64,000 nucleotides of DNA from an uncultured Lachnospiraceae bacterium (GCA_910584205.1 CAJUAA010000019.1:10040-74039); one strand, 5' to 3'. Positions 40,429 to 49,028 are shown, numbered from the stretch's first letter. A program made the numbers and translations. Notes: generated by a model from the sequence alone, not told the origin.

Positions 40429-41736
40429 ATGGAGTATCGTATCGAACAACAGATGGATCTGTCGCGGAAGCTGGAGATTCTGGCGGACGCGGCGAAGTAC
40501 GACGTGGCGTGTACATCCAGCGGGGTGGAGCGGGAGAATAATGGCAGAGGAACCGGGAACTGCATCACTCCGGGGATCTGCCACAGCTTCAGCGCGGACG
40601 GCAGGTGCATTTCTCTTTTGAAGATCCTGTTTACCAATGAATGTATTTTTGACTGCAGGTACTGCATCAACCGCAGGAGCAACGACGTGCCACGGGCCTC
40701 CTTTACGCCCGGGGAGGTGTGCAGCCTGACCATGGGCTTTTACCGGCGGAATTATATCGAAGGACTGTTTTTGAGCTCCGGCATTGTGGAGAGCCCGAAC
40801 CATACGATGGAGCTTCTGTACCAGACGCTGTATCAGCTGAGGCATGAATACCATTTTCAGGGATATATCCATGTGAAGGCCATTCCCGGGGCGGACCCGG
40901 AGCTGATCGCGGGGACCGGTTATCTGGCGGACCGTATGAGCGTGAACCTGGAGCTGCCCACGGCGGAAGGGCTCCGGGCGCTGGCGCCCCAGAAGCAGCG
41001 TCCAAAACTCATGGCCCCGATCCGTCAGGTGCGTCAGATGCGGATTCAGAATAAACAGGAGCTGGCCCTTTACCGGCATGCGCCGAAGTTTGTTCCGGCG
41101 GGACAGTCCACCCAGATGATCATCGGCGCCACCGGGGAGAGTGACTGGCAGATTATGAAGGTGGCGGAACACATGTATAAAACGTACGAGCTGAAGAGGG
41201 TGTTCTATTCGGCGTTTCTGCGGGTCAATGAGGACAGTCTTCTTCCCGTGCTTCCGGGAGGCCCTCCGCTTCTTCGGGAACACAGGCTCTATCAGGCGGA
41301 CTGGCTTCTGCGGTATTATGGGTTCGAGACCGACGAGCTGCTGTCGGAGGAGAAGCCGGATTTCAATCTGCTTCTGGACCCCAAGTGCGACTGGGCGCTC
41401 CGGCATCTGGACCGGTTCCCGGTGGAAGTCATGCGGGCGGATTACCATACGCTGCTTCGGGTGCCGGGGATCGGTTACCGGTCCGCCGGACGGATCGTGA
41501 AGGCCAGAAAGCTGGGGACGCTTGATTACGGGAATCTGAAGAAGATGGGGGTGGTGCTCAAAAGAGCGGTGTATTTCATCACCTGCGGCGGAAAACAGAT
41601 GTACCCGGTAAAACTCACGGAGGATTATATCCTCCGGAACATTCTGGACGGAAAGGAGAAGCTGCCGCCGGGAGTCAGGAAAGAGCCGGCGTATGAGCAG
41701 CTGTCATTATTCGATGATCCGCGTTTTTCAGTGTGA
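40429..41736 (+). CDS. Radical SAM DNA modification/repair protein (TIGR03916 type)
   Basis: A 435-residue protein. The radical-SAM cysteines are in ECIFDCRYCINR (CxxxCxxC). Conserved surroundings such as SSGIVESPNHTMELL, GYIHVKAIPGADPELI and AGQSTQMIIGATGE match the family annotated as putative DNA modification/repair radical SAM protein, which pairs with TIGR03915 or uracil-DNA-glycosylase-like proteins. A C-terminal helix-hairpin-helix (LLRVPGIGYRSAGRIVKARK) supports DNA binding. ATG 40429 was chosen with GGAGGG upstream. The reaction is not known. Confidence 0.88.
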   Translation: MEYRIEQQMDLSRKLEILADAAKYDVACTSSGVERENNGRGTGNCITPGICHSFSADGRCISLLKILFTNECIFDCRYCINRRSNDVPRASFTPGEVCSLTMGFYRRNYIEGLFLSSGIVESPNHTMELLYQTLYQLRHEYHFQGYIHVKAIPGADPELIAGTGYLADRMSVNLELPTAEGLRALAPQKQRPKLMAPIRQVRQMRIQNKQELALYRHAPKFVPAGQSTQMIIGATGESDWQIMKVAEHMYKTYELKRVFYSAFLRVNEDSLLPVLPGGPPLLREHRLYQADWLLRYYGFETDELLSEEKPDFNLLLDPKCDWALRHLDRFPVEVMRADYHTLLRVPGIGYRSAGRIVKARKLGTLDYGNLKKMGVVLKRAVYFITCGGKQMYPVKLTEDYILRNILDGKEKLPPGVRKEPAYEQLSLFDDPRFSV

Positions 41737-42520
41737 GGATACGCTGACCGGCATCCTGACGGGAGTTTACGATGCCTGGGCCAGCAGACTGGGACATGAG
41801 CATGTGAGGCTCCGGTCCGGAGAGTATGAGGATCTGGAACTGTTCTGCGAGTATACGGAGGTGGCGCCTGATCTTACAAAAGCCGGAAAGGTGCTTCGGA
41901 CCATACAGACGCGCCTGGGGGAGGAGGCGTACGAGATGATCGCTTACGCCGCGGCATACCCCCATACCGGGAAAGCGGACGCCATCTACCGGATGATCGT
42001 GGTGGGACTCCATCTGCCGGACGGACGGAAGGTCAGCGGGATGCTGACGCATCCGGACGTGCGCCTGGTGTTTGAGCTTCGGCGCAAAACGTGGCATATG
42101 GCGCACCGGTATATGGGATTCGTGCGGTTTCGGGAGATGAGGAACGGCGTGCTGTTTTCCAGGATCGAAGCGGAGGCCGATATCCTGGCGCTGATCGCGC
42201 CCCACTTTGCGGACCGGCTTCCTCTGGAGGACTGGGCGATCTACGACGGGCGGTGCAGGAAGGCGGCGGTCCATCCGGCCGGGAAGGGCTGGGTCATTCT
42301 GGAGGAGGCGGAGGAGGCGTTTTCCGGGCTGCAGGAGTCGGAGGAGGAGCCGTATTTCGACCGGCTCTGGAAGATTTTTCACAGGGCCGTGGGGATCGAA
42401 TCCCGGACCAACGACCGGCTTCAGATGTCGTTTCTTCCGAAAAAATTCCGTCTGTTTATGAATGAATTTGCCGACGGTTCCGAGGAAGAAAAAGTATGCC
42501 ATAATTTTGAAATTATGTAA
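41714..42520 (+). CDS. TIGR03915-type DNA metabolism protein (DUF4130)
   Basis: A 268-residue protein starting IRVFQCEDTLTGILTGVYDAW, the usual N-terminus of this family. DUF4130 features follow in MAHRYMGFVRFREM, FSRIEAEADILALIAPHFADR and YDGRCRKAAVH. The start at ATG 41714 fits the family, and an alternative ATG at 41693 adds seven residues. No C-terminal uracil-DNA glycosylase domain is present, unlike many homologues. It overlaps the radical SAM gene by 23 bases, which supports a joint function in DNA repair or modification. The molecular activity is unknown. Confidence 0.85.
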   Translation: MIRVFQCEDTLTGILTGVYDAWASRLGHEHVRLRSGEYEDLELFCEYTEVAPDLTKAGKVLRTIQTRLGEEAYEMIAYAAAYPHTGKADAIYRMIVVGLHLPDGRKVSGMLTHPDVRLVFELRRKTWHMAHRYMGFVRFREMRNGVLFSRIEAEADILALIAPHFADRLPLEDWAIYDGRCRKAAVHPAGKGWVILEEAEEAFSGLQESEEEPYFDRLWKIFHRAVGIESRTNDRLQMSFLPKKFRLFMNEFADGSEEEKVCHNFEIM

Positions 42521-42692
42521 AAACTGTAAAAAAGAAAACGGGGAAAACCGGGCAGAATATAAAAAGGATGTGAACAAAAAACGGCTGTTTTTGAGGCTGA
42601 ATCGGCTTATTCTATAAAAATAAAAGGGAACGATTTGCAGGAAATTATGCAGATTATACAGAAATAAAAGGGCATGTCCGGGGACAGAAAAT

Positions 42693-42720
42693 TTGACAGA
42701 AAATAAAAGATGAGTATAAT
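42693..42720 (+). promoter_or_regulatory. Promoter of the HPr-like gene
   Basis: TTGACA (42693-42698), a 16-base spacer and perfect TATAAT (42715-42720), about 88 bases before the start. The rest of the 42521-42808 gap is AT-rich and shows no other clear element. Confidence 0.7.
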
Positions 42721-42808
42721 AAAAGTCACAACAGCATAATGAAGACAAGAATGACAAACACAATTTGTAACCGAAGTATTTTTGATTTTATGGAGGAGCA
42801 TGACCACA

Positions 42809-43033
42809 ATGCGGGAGATGAAGATCAAACTCAGTGTAAGTGATGTAAGTGACTTTGTAAAAGCGGCAGCAGAATGTGACTTTGACATTGATTTGAATTA
42901 CAACAGAATTCTGATTGACGCGAAATCCATTCTCGGTGTTATGAGTATGGACCTGAACAACGTGCTGACTGTAAAGTGCTATGGGGAGAACCCGGAGTTT
43001 GAAAGCTTTTTGCAGAGATATGCCGTTGCCTGA
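42809..43033 (+). CDS. HPr-like protein lacking the phospho-histidine loop
   Basis: A 74-residue protein. The second half matches HPr (ILIDAKSILGVMSMDL, with the Ser-46-equivalent serine), and the overall length is near that of HPr (~88). The first half goes from a beta strand (MKIKLSV) straight to a helix (SDFVKAAAEC) without the GIHARPA loop, so His-15 is absent. It cannot act as a phosphoenolpyruvate phosphocarrier in the normal way but could be phosphorylated on serine, like Bacillus Crh. ATG 42809 was chosen because AGGAG lies 10 bases upstream. The ATG at 42800 is too close to the site. Confidence 0.8.
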   Translation: MREMKIKLSVSDVSDFVKAAAECDFDIDLNYNRILIDAKSILGVMSMDLNNVLTVKCYGENPEFESFLQRYAVA

Positions 43034-43077
43034 ATCAGCCAGTTTCTATGTTTTGTACCCTATAAATACCCCCTTTT

Positions 43078-43108
43078 AAAGACAGTTCCCAAAAGGAACT
43101 GTCTTTTT
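43078..43108 (+). terminator. Rho-independent terminator
   Basis: A stem of AAAGACAGTTCC-type bases (43078-43089) with GGAACTGTCTTT (43095-43106), loop CAAAA and T run to 43108, 45 bases past the HPr-like gene. Confidence 0.88.
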
Positions 43109-43132
43109 CCCTTTACGGGAAAACCGGGCACA

Positions 43133-43161
43133 TTGCATTTCGGGAAGAGAATTGTTATTAT
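43133..43161 (+). promoter_or_regulatory. Promoter of the helicase gene
   Basis: TTGCAT (43133-43138), a 17-base spacer and TATTAT (43156-43161), 35 bases before ATG 43197. Confidence 0.6.
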
Positions 43162-43196
43162 GTAGGTTATGACAGGAAAGAAAAAGAGGAATCAGA

Positions 43197-45551
43197 ATGA
43201 AACAGGCAGTGATCCGGATCTCCGTTCGGAATCTGGTGGAATTTCTGCTCAGGAGCGGAGACCTGGACAATCGGTTCAGCGGGCGCCGGGAGACGGATGC
43301 CATGCAGGCGGGAAGCAGGCTGCATCGGAAGATACAGGGCCGTATGGGCTCCGGCTATCATGCGGAAGTGAGCCTGAAGCATCAGGTGGAGTTAAAGGAG
43401 CTGTGCGTCAGCCTGGAGGGCCGCGCGGACGGTATCTGGGAAGAAGACGGCATGGTGACGGTGGACGAGATCAAGGGAACCTGGAGGGACATCTCCCTGA
43501 TGACGGAAGCGGCGCCGGTCCATCTGGCGCAGGCCATGTGCTATGCGTGGATCTATGCAAAACAGAATGACAGAAAGGCCATACGCACCCGTATGATCTA
43601 CGCGGATCTGGACACGGAGGAACTGCGGTATTTTACCAGGGATCATACATGGGAGGAGCTTTCCGAATGGTTTGACGGATTGATGGCGGAATATGAGAAA
43701 TGGGTGTCCTTTGAATATCAATGGAAGGAACGGAGAAAAAAGTCCCTCCAGGGACTGGTATTCCCCTACGAGTACCGGGAAGGCCAGAGGGAGCTGATCG
43801 TCAGCGTATACCGGTCAATCCTTCGGAAAAAACGCCTCTTTATCCAGGCACCCACAGGGGTGGGAAAGACGCTGGCGGTGCTGTTTCCGGCTCTGAAGTC
43901 CATGGGAGAGGGATTAAGCGACAAGATCTTCTACCTGACCGCCAGGACGATTACCAGAACAGTGGCAAAGGACGCGCTGGAGCTTCTGAGGGAACAGCAG
44001 GCCTGTGTGAAATCCATCGTTCTGACCGCGAAGGAAAAGCTGTGTATCTGTGAAGAGACAGCGTGCGATCCGGACCACTGTCCCTACGCCAGAGGGCATT
44101 TCGACCGGATCAACGAGGCGGTTTATGATCTGTGGACCGGTGGGCCGGATTCCATGACCCGGGAGGTGATCCTCGCTCAGGCGCACAGGTACCGGGTCTG
44201 CCCTTTTGAACTGAATCTGGATCTGTCCCTGTGGGCGGATGTGCTGATCTGCGATTATAATTATGTGTTTGATCCGAACGTATGTTTGAAGCGGTTTTTC
44301 GGAGAAAATATAAAGGGAGACTATCTGTTCCTGGTGGATGAAGCGCACAATCTGGTGGAACGGGGGAGGGCCATGTACAGCGCGGCGCTGGTCAAGGAGG
44401 ACTTTCTGGAGGCCAGGAGGCTGGTCCGGGGAAAACACGACGGCCTGAGCCAGGCGCTGGAGCGGTGCAACCGGCATCTGCTCACGCTGAAACGGGAGTG
44501 CGAAGGCGGTTTTCAAAGGCTGAAGCAGGTGGGCGGTTTTACCGTGCATCTGATGCACCTGATGTCGGAGATGGAGAAGCTGTTTGAACGGCCGCTGCAG
44601 GAGGATCTTCGGGAAAGCCTGACGGATTTTTATTTTCAGGTGCGGGATTTTCTGGCGGTCAGCGAACGGCTGGACGAAAACTATGAGATCTATACGGAAC
44701 TGGACCGGGAGGGCAGGTTTGCGGTCCGTCTGTACTGTGTGCGCCCGGCGGATAATCTGCGGCTCTGCCTGGACAAGGGGATCAGTACGGTCTTTTTCTC
44801 CGCGACACTGCTGCCCGTGTACTATTATAAAGACCTGCTGACCGGAGAGAGCGAAGACTATGCGGTCTACGCCCGGTCGCCCTTTGACACGGACCGGCGC
44901 CTGCTTCTGGTGGGAACGGATGTGAGCAGCCGTTATACAAGGCGGGGAGAACGGGAATACGATCGGATGGCGGCTTACATCTGCCGGACGGTCCAGAGCC
45001 GCATCGGCAACTATCTGGTGTTTTTTCCTTCCTATCAGATGCTGGAGGCGGTGTACAGCCGATGTGCGGGGCAGACGGGCCTGCTGTGCGTCCGGCAGGA
45101 TGCCGGTATGGATGAGGAAGAGCGGGAACGTTTTCTGGGACGGTTTGAAGAAGACCGGGAAGAAAGCATGGCTGCATTCTGTGTGATGGGCGGTATTTTT
45201 TCCGAGGGCATCGATCTGACCAATGACCGGCTGATCGGAGCACTGGTTATCGGGACCGGACTGCCTCAGGTATGCAGGGAGCGGGAGATCGTGAAGGAAT
45301 ATTTTGACCGGAAGGGGATGGACGGCTTTGCGTACGCCTATCAGTACCCGGGGATGAACAAGGTGCTGCAGGCGGCCGGCCGCGTCATCAGGACGGACGA
45401 GGACCGGGGCGTGATCCTGCTGCTGGACGAGCGTTTCCAAAGCCCTGCATACAGAAAGCTGTTCCCGCGGGAATGGGAACAGCACGGATACTGCAGGATC
45501 GATTCCGTCTCCGGCTGCCTTCAGGAATTCTGGGACCGGCAGGAGACGTAA
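43197..45551 (+). CDS. PD-(D/E)XK nuclease fused to XPD/DinG-type helicase
   Basis: A 784-residue protein. The first ~150 residues contain a Cas4/RecB-like nuclease core: GRADGI (Asp), then VTVDEIKGT (Glu-x-Lys), with an upstream histidine-bearing helix. The helicase part has Walker A APTGVGKTLAVLF, a four-cysteine iron-sulfur set (LCICEETACDPDHCPYA and VCPFEL), DEAH box LVDEAHNLVERG, and motifs V-VI with SEGIDLTNDRLIGALVIGTGLP and QAAGRVIRTDEDRG. XPD-family helicases unwind 5' to 3' on damaged or branched DNA. The fusion suggests combined unwinding and cutting in repair. Confidence 0.88.
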   Translation: MKQAVIRISVRNLVEFLLRSGDLDNRFSGRRETDAMQAGSRLHRKIQGRMGSGYHAEVSLKHQVELKELCVSLEGRADGIWEEDGMVTVDEIKGTWRDISLMTEAAPVHLAQAMCYAWIYAKQNDRKAIRTRMIYADLDTEELRYFTRDHTWEELSEWFDGLMAEYEKWVSFEYQWKERRKKSLQGLVFPYEYREGQRELIVSVYRSILRKKRLFIQAPTGVGKTLAVLFPALKSMGEGLSDKIFYLTARTITRTVAKDALELLREQQACVKSIVLTAKEKLCICEETACDPDHCPYARGHFDRINEAVYDLWTGGPDSMTREVILAQAHRYRVCPFELNLDLSLWADVLICDYNYVFDPNVCLKRFFGENIKGDYLFLVDEAHNLVERGRAMYSAALVKEDFLEARRLVRGKHDGLSQALERCNRHLLTLKRECEGGFQRLKQVGGFTVHLMHLMSEMEKLFERPLQEDLRESLTDFYFQVRDFLAVSERLDENYEIYTELDREGRFAVRLYCVRPADNLRLCLDKGISTVFFSATLLPVYYYKDLLTGESEDYAVYARSPFDTDRRLLLVGTDVSSRYTRRGEREYDRMAAYICRTVQSRIGNYLVFFPSYQMLEAVYSRCAGQTGLLCVRQDAGMDEEERERFLGRFEEDREESMAAFCVMGGIFSEGIDLTNDRLIGALVIGTGLPQVCREREIVKEYFDRKGMDGFAYAYQYPGMNKVLQAAGRVIRTDEDRGVILLLDERFQSPAYRKLFPREWEQHGYCRIDSVSGCLQEFWDRQET

Positions 45552-45593
45552 GCGCACCCTCAGAAAATCTCGGGACCGGCAGGAGACGTAAGC
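45532..45593 (+). repeat. 22-bp direct repeat at the helicase 3' end
   Basis: GGGACCGGCAGGAGACGTAA plus GC occurs at 45532-45553, covering the helicase stop codon, and again at 45572-45593, 40 bases on. A weaker third copy (CCGGCACCGGCGGAAACA) begins near 45610. It looks like a local duplication. No function is evident. Confidence 0.75.
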
Positions 45594-45637
45594 AGCCGTC
45601 TGGAAGATTCCGGCACCGGCGGAAACACAGGGCGCGG

Positions 45638-46540
45638 CTATTCAAAATAGTGCATGAACTGCCTGGCGGCGCTGCTCATGGGGATCTGCTCGTTGTGAAC
45701 GATGGCAAGCTGTCTGGAAGGAAGTTCGGAGGAAAGGCGGATCGGGAACAGTTCATGGAGTTTCTGGGTGACGCAGAAATCCGGGACAAAGGCGATGCCG
45801 AGCCCGATGCTGGCCAGATCCAGCAGAAGGTCGTTGGAGCTTAATTCGATCTCCGGTACCAGATCCAGCTGATGCTGCTGGAACATGGAGTGGACGAACT
45901 CGCTGGTGGTGCTGTTGCGGCCCAGCATGAGGATCGGATAGTCCAGAAGTTCCTTCAGAGACAGGGACCGTTCTTCCAGTTCTCTGTAATATCTGCGGCT
46001 GGCGATAAAGCAGTCGTGAAATTCCCGGATATACCGGATATGGAACCCATGGCCCAGCCGGGAGTTGGGATAATTGGTAAAGATCAGATCCACAGAACCG
46101 CTTTCCAGCAGGTCCACGCATTTGATGGAGGTCTGGTTGGTTACTTTGATGTGGATATTCGGATATTCCCTGTGGAAACGGTTCAGGTAGGGAACGAGAA
46201 AATACCGGCAGATGGTGTCGCTGGCGCCGATCCGGATCTGTCCGCCGCCCAGGCTGTGGGCTTCCAGAATCTGTGCCTCCCCGCGCTTGATCAGGTTCAT
46301 GGCAGGCTCCACATGGCGCAGCAGGATCTCACCCTCGGGAGTGAGCTGCACCTTCTTGGTGCTGCGGATGAACAGCGTCTGATTCAGCTTTTTTTCCAGA
46401 ACTTTAATGGACTGGCTGACCGCGGACTGAGAGATGTAGAGCTTCTTGGAAGCTTCGGAAAAGCTCAGGGAAACAGCTACATGATAGAAAACCTTATAAA
46501 GCTCATAGTTGATATCGATGTTGTTCACGCTCCTTTGCAC
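45638..46540 (-). CDS. LysR family transcriptional regulator
   Basis: A 300-residue regulator. The N-terminal HTH reads YKVFYHVAVSLSFSEASKKL and SQSAVSQSIKVLEKKL. The effector domain has GGGQIRIGASDTICRYFLVPYL and VDLIFTNYPNSRLG. The start is uncertain: the frame opens at GTG 46540, a GTG at 46528 has AAGGAG only one base away, and homologues usually begin near the INYELYKVFYHVA stretch. No divergent target gene is present, and the nearest neighbour upstream, the DUF1294 gene, is in the same orientation. Targets are unknown. Confidence 0.88.
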   Translation of the reverse strand: MQRSVNNIDINYELYKVFYHVAVSLSFSEASKKLYISQSAVSQSIKVLEKKLNQTLFIRSTKKVQLTPEGEILLRHVEPAMNLIKRGEAQILEAHSLGGGQIRIGASDTICRYFLVPYLNRFHREYPNIHIKVTNQTSIKCVDLLESGSVDLIFTNYPNSRLGHGFHIRYIREFHDCFIASRRYYRELEERSLSLKELLDYPILMLGRNSTTSEFVHSMFQQHQLDLVPEIELSSNDLLLDLASIGLGIAFVPDFCVTQKLHELFPIRLSSELPSRQLAIVHNEQIPMSSAARQFMHYFE

Positions 46541-46585
46541 AACGGGGCCTGCCGTGACGTGGTTTCATGTAAAAGCCCGGAGGAC

Positions 46586-46861
46586 TTATCGGATTACGGA
46601 CAGCCAGACGGCGGCGCCGGCCTGCAGGATCAGGATGGCGGGCATGCCCACGACGAAATACCAGTGCCTGGTTTTGTGATGAAAGAAATACATTCCTGCC
46701 AGGGTTCCCACAGAACCGCCCAGAAGGGAAGCCAGGAACAGCGTTTTCTCGGGAATCCGCCACTGGCGCCTGCGGGCCTTTCGCTTGTCCGCGCCCATGA
46801 GGGAAAAGCCGAGGATGTTCATAAAAAGCAGATAGATCAGAAAAAGATCAGGGATTGACAA
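46586..46861 (-). CDS. DUF1294 membrane protein
   Basis: A 91-residue protein. A first hydrophobic helix (LFLIYLLFMNILGFSLMG) is followed by the DUF1294 signature ADKRKARRRQWRIPEKTLFLASLLGGSVGTLAGMYFFHHKTRH and a last hydrophobic segment. Most members are uncharacterised. TTG 46861 was preferred because GAGGTG lies about nine bases upstream. An upstream in-frame GTG at 46873 would overlap that site. Confidence 0.85.
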   Translation of the reverse strand: MSIPDLFLIYLLFMNILGFSLMGADKRKARRRQWRIPEKTLFLASLLGGSVGTLAGMYFFHHKTRHWYFVVGMPAILILQAGAAVWLSVIR

Positions 46862-46978
46862 TCGAATATTCACCTCGCTTCACGCGTCGGCCAGAGCGCT
46901 CCGGCCGGCATATTTCTATGGATTTTTTAATCATAGCAGAAAACAGAATGGAAAGAAAGAATATTTTTTATTTTCATG

Positions 46979-47007
46979 TTGAAAAATAGAAGTAACCATG
47001 TTAAAGT
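46979..47007 (+). promoter_or_regulatory. Probable promoter of glyA
   Basis: TTGAAA (46979-46984), a 17-base spacer and TAAAGT (47002-47007), 64 bases before the glyA start. No riboswitch-like structure was recognised in the 46862-47070 gap. Confidence 0.45.
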
Positions 47008-47070
47008 GTTTGTTGTGAAAAAAACAAATGTCTTTGAGGGAAAAACAGATGACGATGACAGGAGGAACTT

Positions 47071-48312
47071 ATGTATTCATTGGATGAAGTAAAAGCAGTA
47101 GACCCGGAGGTGGCGGCTGCCATAACAGATGAGATGGCAAGACAGAACAGCCATATCGAACTGATCGCTTCAGAAAACTGGGTAAGCAAGGCGGTAATGG
47201 CTGCCATGGGCAGTCCGTTGACGAATAAGTATGCGGAAGGATATTCCGGAAAGAGATATTACGGAGGCTGCGAGTGTGTCGATGTGGTGGAGGACCTGGC
47301 CATCGCAAGAGCCAAAGAAGTGTTTGGCTGCGAATATGTGAACGTACAGCCTCATTCCGGCGCACAGGCCAATATGGCGGTCTTTTTTGCCATGCTGGAG
47401 CCGGGAGACCGGGTGCTGGGCATGAATCTGGCCCACGGAGGGCATCTGTCCCATGGAAGTCCTGCCAATATGTCCGGAAAATATTTTGAGGTACACCAGT
47501 ACGGCGTCAACGACGACGGCTTCATTGATTATGACGAGGTGCGCCGTATCGCGCTGGAGTGCCGTCCGAAGCTGATCGTGGCAGGCGCCAGCGCCTATGC
47601 AAGGACGATTGATTTCAAACGGTTCCGCGAGATCGCGGATGAGGCGGGGGCGTATCTCATGGTGGATATCGCGCATATCGCCGGCCTTGTGGCGGCGGGC
47701 GTACATCCAAGCCCGATCCCCTATGCGCATGTGACGACGACCACGACCCACAAAACCCTGCGCGGTCCCAGAGGCGGCATGATTATGTCCGACGCGGAGA
47801 CCGCGAAAAAATTCAACTTTAACAAAGCGGTATTCCCGGGCATCCAGGGCGGCCCTCTGATGCATGTGATCGCGGCCAAGGCGGTCTGCCTGAAGGAGTG
47901 CCAGACGGAGGCGTATAAGGAATATCAGCGGGGCATCGTGAAAAATGCCAAAGCGCTCTGCAAAGGGCTGATGGACAGAGGGATCCGGATCGTGTCCGGC
48001 GGTACGGACAACCATCTGATGCTTATGGATCTGACAAACCTGGATATCTCGGGCAAGGATGCGGAGAACCTGCTGGATCTGGCGAATATTACGGCGAATA
48101 AGAATACGATTCCCAACGATCCCCGTTCTGCCTTTGTGACCAGCGGCGTTCGTCTTGGAACGGCGGCGGTGACCAGCCGGGGCCTGAAGGAAGAGGATAT
48201 GGAGACGATCGCGGAGGCCATCGCCATGATGCTAAAGGAAGGCGAGTCTGCGGCTCCCAGAGCGAAGGCGCTGATCCAGGGATTGACGGAGAAATATCCG
48301 CTCTGCATGTAG
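47071..48312 (+). CDS. glyA: Serine hydroxymethyltransferase
   Basis: A 413-residue PLP enzyme that converts serine and tetrahydrofolate to glycine and methylene-tetrahydrofolate. The substrate-side ELIASENWVSKAVM, YYGGCECVDVVEDLA, PHSGAQANMAVF, LMVDIAHIAGLVAAG and the PLP lysine in TTTTHKTLRGPRGG are all intact. AGGAGG precedes ATG 47071. Its products feed PurD (glycine), PurN after conversion to formyl-THF, and ThyA at 49834. Confidence 0.97.
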   Translation: MYSLDEVKAVDPEVAAAITDEMARQNSHIELIASENWVSKAVMAAMGSPLTNKYAEGYSGKRYYGGCECVDVVEDLAIARAKEVFGCEYVNVQPHSGAQANMAVFFAMLEPGDRVLGMNLAHGGHLSHGSPANMSGKYFEVHQYGVNDDGFIDYDEVRRIALECRPKLIVAGASAYARTIDFKRFREIADEAGAYLMVDIAHIAGLVAAGVHPSPIPYAHVTTTTTHKTLRGPRGGMIMSDAETAKKFNFNKAVFPGIQGGPLMHVIAAKAVCLKECQTEAYKEYQRGIVKNAKALCKGLMDRGIRIVSGGTDNHLMLMDLTNLDISGKDAENLLDLANITANKNTIPNDPRSAFVTSGVRLGTAAVTSRGLKEEDMETIAEAIAMMLKEGESAAPRAKALIQGLTEKYPLCM

Positions 48313-48334
48313 GCGCAGAAAGGAAAAGGCAGCT

Positions 48335-48526
48335 ATGGGTGAGATCGAGGAAGCGTTTATCAGCGGCTTCTGCAGGAGCAGCAACGAGACGAGAACCGTA
48401 GCCTGTGAATATGAGCTGCAGCCGGACGGGACGCGGAAGCTGACGGAGTTTGACTGCAGTTATGAGAAATGTCCTAACAGCGGAGCCTGTCTGATTTACA
48501 AAGAAGCCAGAGACCGGGAGGGGTGA
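48335..48526 (+). CDS. Small cysteine-containing protein
   Basis: A 63-residue protein 22 bases after glyA, with AAAGGAAAAGG upstream. Four cysteines (GFCRSS, VACEYEL, FDCSYEKC, GACLIYKEA; five in all) in a short acidic chain suggest a metal site or a small disulfide fold. No signal peptide. I do not recognise a family. Codon use matches the neighbours, and the spacing supports a real gene cotranscribed with glyA. Confidence 0.65.
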   Translation: MGEIEEAFISGFCRSSNETRTVACEYELQPDGTRKLTEFDCSYEKCPNSGACLIYKEARDREG

Positions 48527-48578
48527 TTCTTCCGGTCTGCATGTACGAAAGGAAACGTACAAAAGAGAGAGGTACTGA

Positions 48579-49025
48579 ATGAAAAACTTTTTTAATGAAT
48601 TCAAGAAGTTCATTTCCAGAGGAAATGTGATGGATATGGCAGTCGGTGTGATCATCGGCGGTGCATTTACGGCAATCGTGAATTCGCTGGTCAACGATAT
48701 CTTCATGCCTATGCTGTCGTTGATTACCGGCGGACTTGACATTGCGGGAATGTCCGTATCCTTCGGGATCGGAGAGAACGCGGCAGAACTGAAATACGGT
48801 TCCTTTTTGTCAGCGGTCATCAATTTCCTGCTGATTGCGCTGGTCGTTTTCTGTATTGTGAAGCTTCTGAACGCGGCAAAGGACAAGGTGATCAAAAAGC
48901 CGGAGGAGGAGCCGAAGGCGCCCACCACCAGAACCTGCCCTTATTGTATGTCTGTGATCGACATCAAGGCGACCCGCTGCCCGCACTGTACTTCCGAGCT
49001 GGAGCCGGAAGGAGCCCGGGGGTAA
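48579..49025 (+). CDS. mscL: Large-conductance mechanosensitive channel with zinc ribbon
   Basis: A 148-residue protein. The MscL start FNEFKKFISRGNVMDMAVGVIIGGAFTAIVNSLVNDIFMP is clear, with the pore-lining TM1, followed by a periplasmic loop (about 45-70) and TM2 (FLSAVINFLLIALVVFCIVKLL). Beyond the usual cytoplasmic helix the protein adds a short zinc ribbon, CPYCMSVIDIKATRCPHC. MscL opens under membrane tension to release solutes during osmotic downshock. AGAGAGGT precedes the start. The ribbon's role is unknown. Confidence 0.95.
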   Translation: MKNFFNEFKKFISRGNVMDMAVGVIIGGAFTAIVNSLVNDIFMPMLSLITGGLDIAGMSVSFGIGENAAELKYGSFLSAVINFLLIALVVFCIVKLLNAAKDKVIKKPEEEPKAPTTRTCPYCMSVIDIKATRCPHCTSELEPEGARG

Positions 49026-49028
49026 CCC

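Noticed and set aside
46862..47070. Glycine or other riboswitch before glyA
   Set aside because: No conserved aptamer core was recognised; the region is AT-rich with only a promoter-like pair of boxes.
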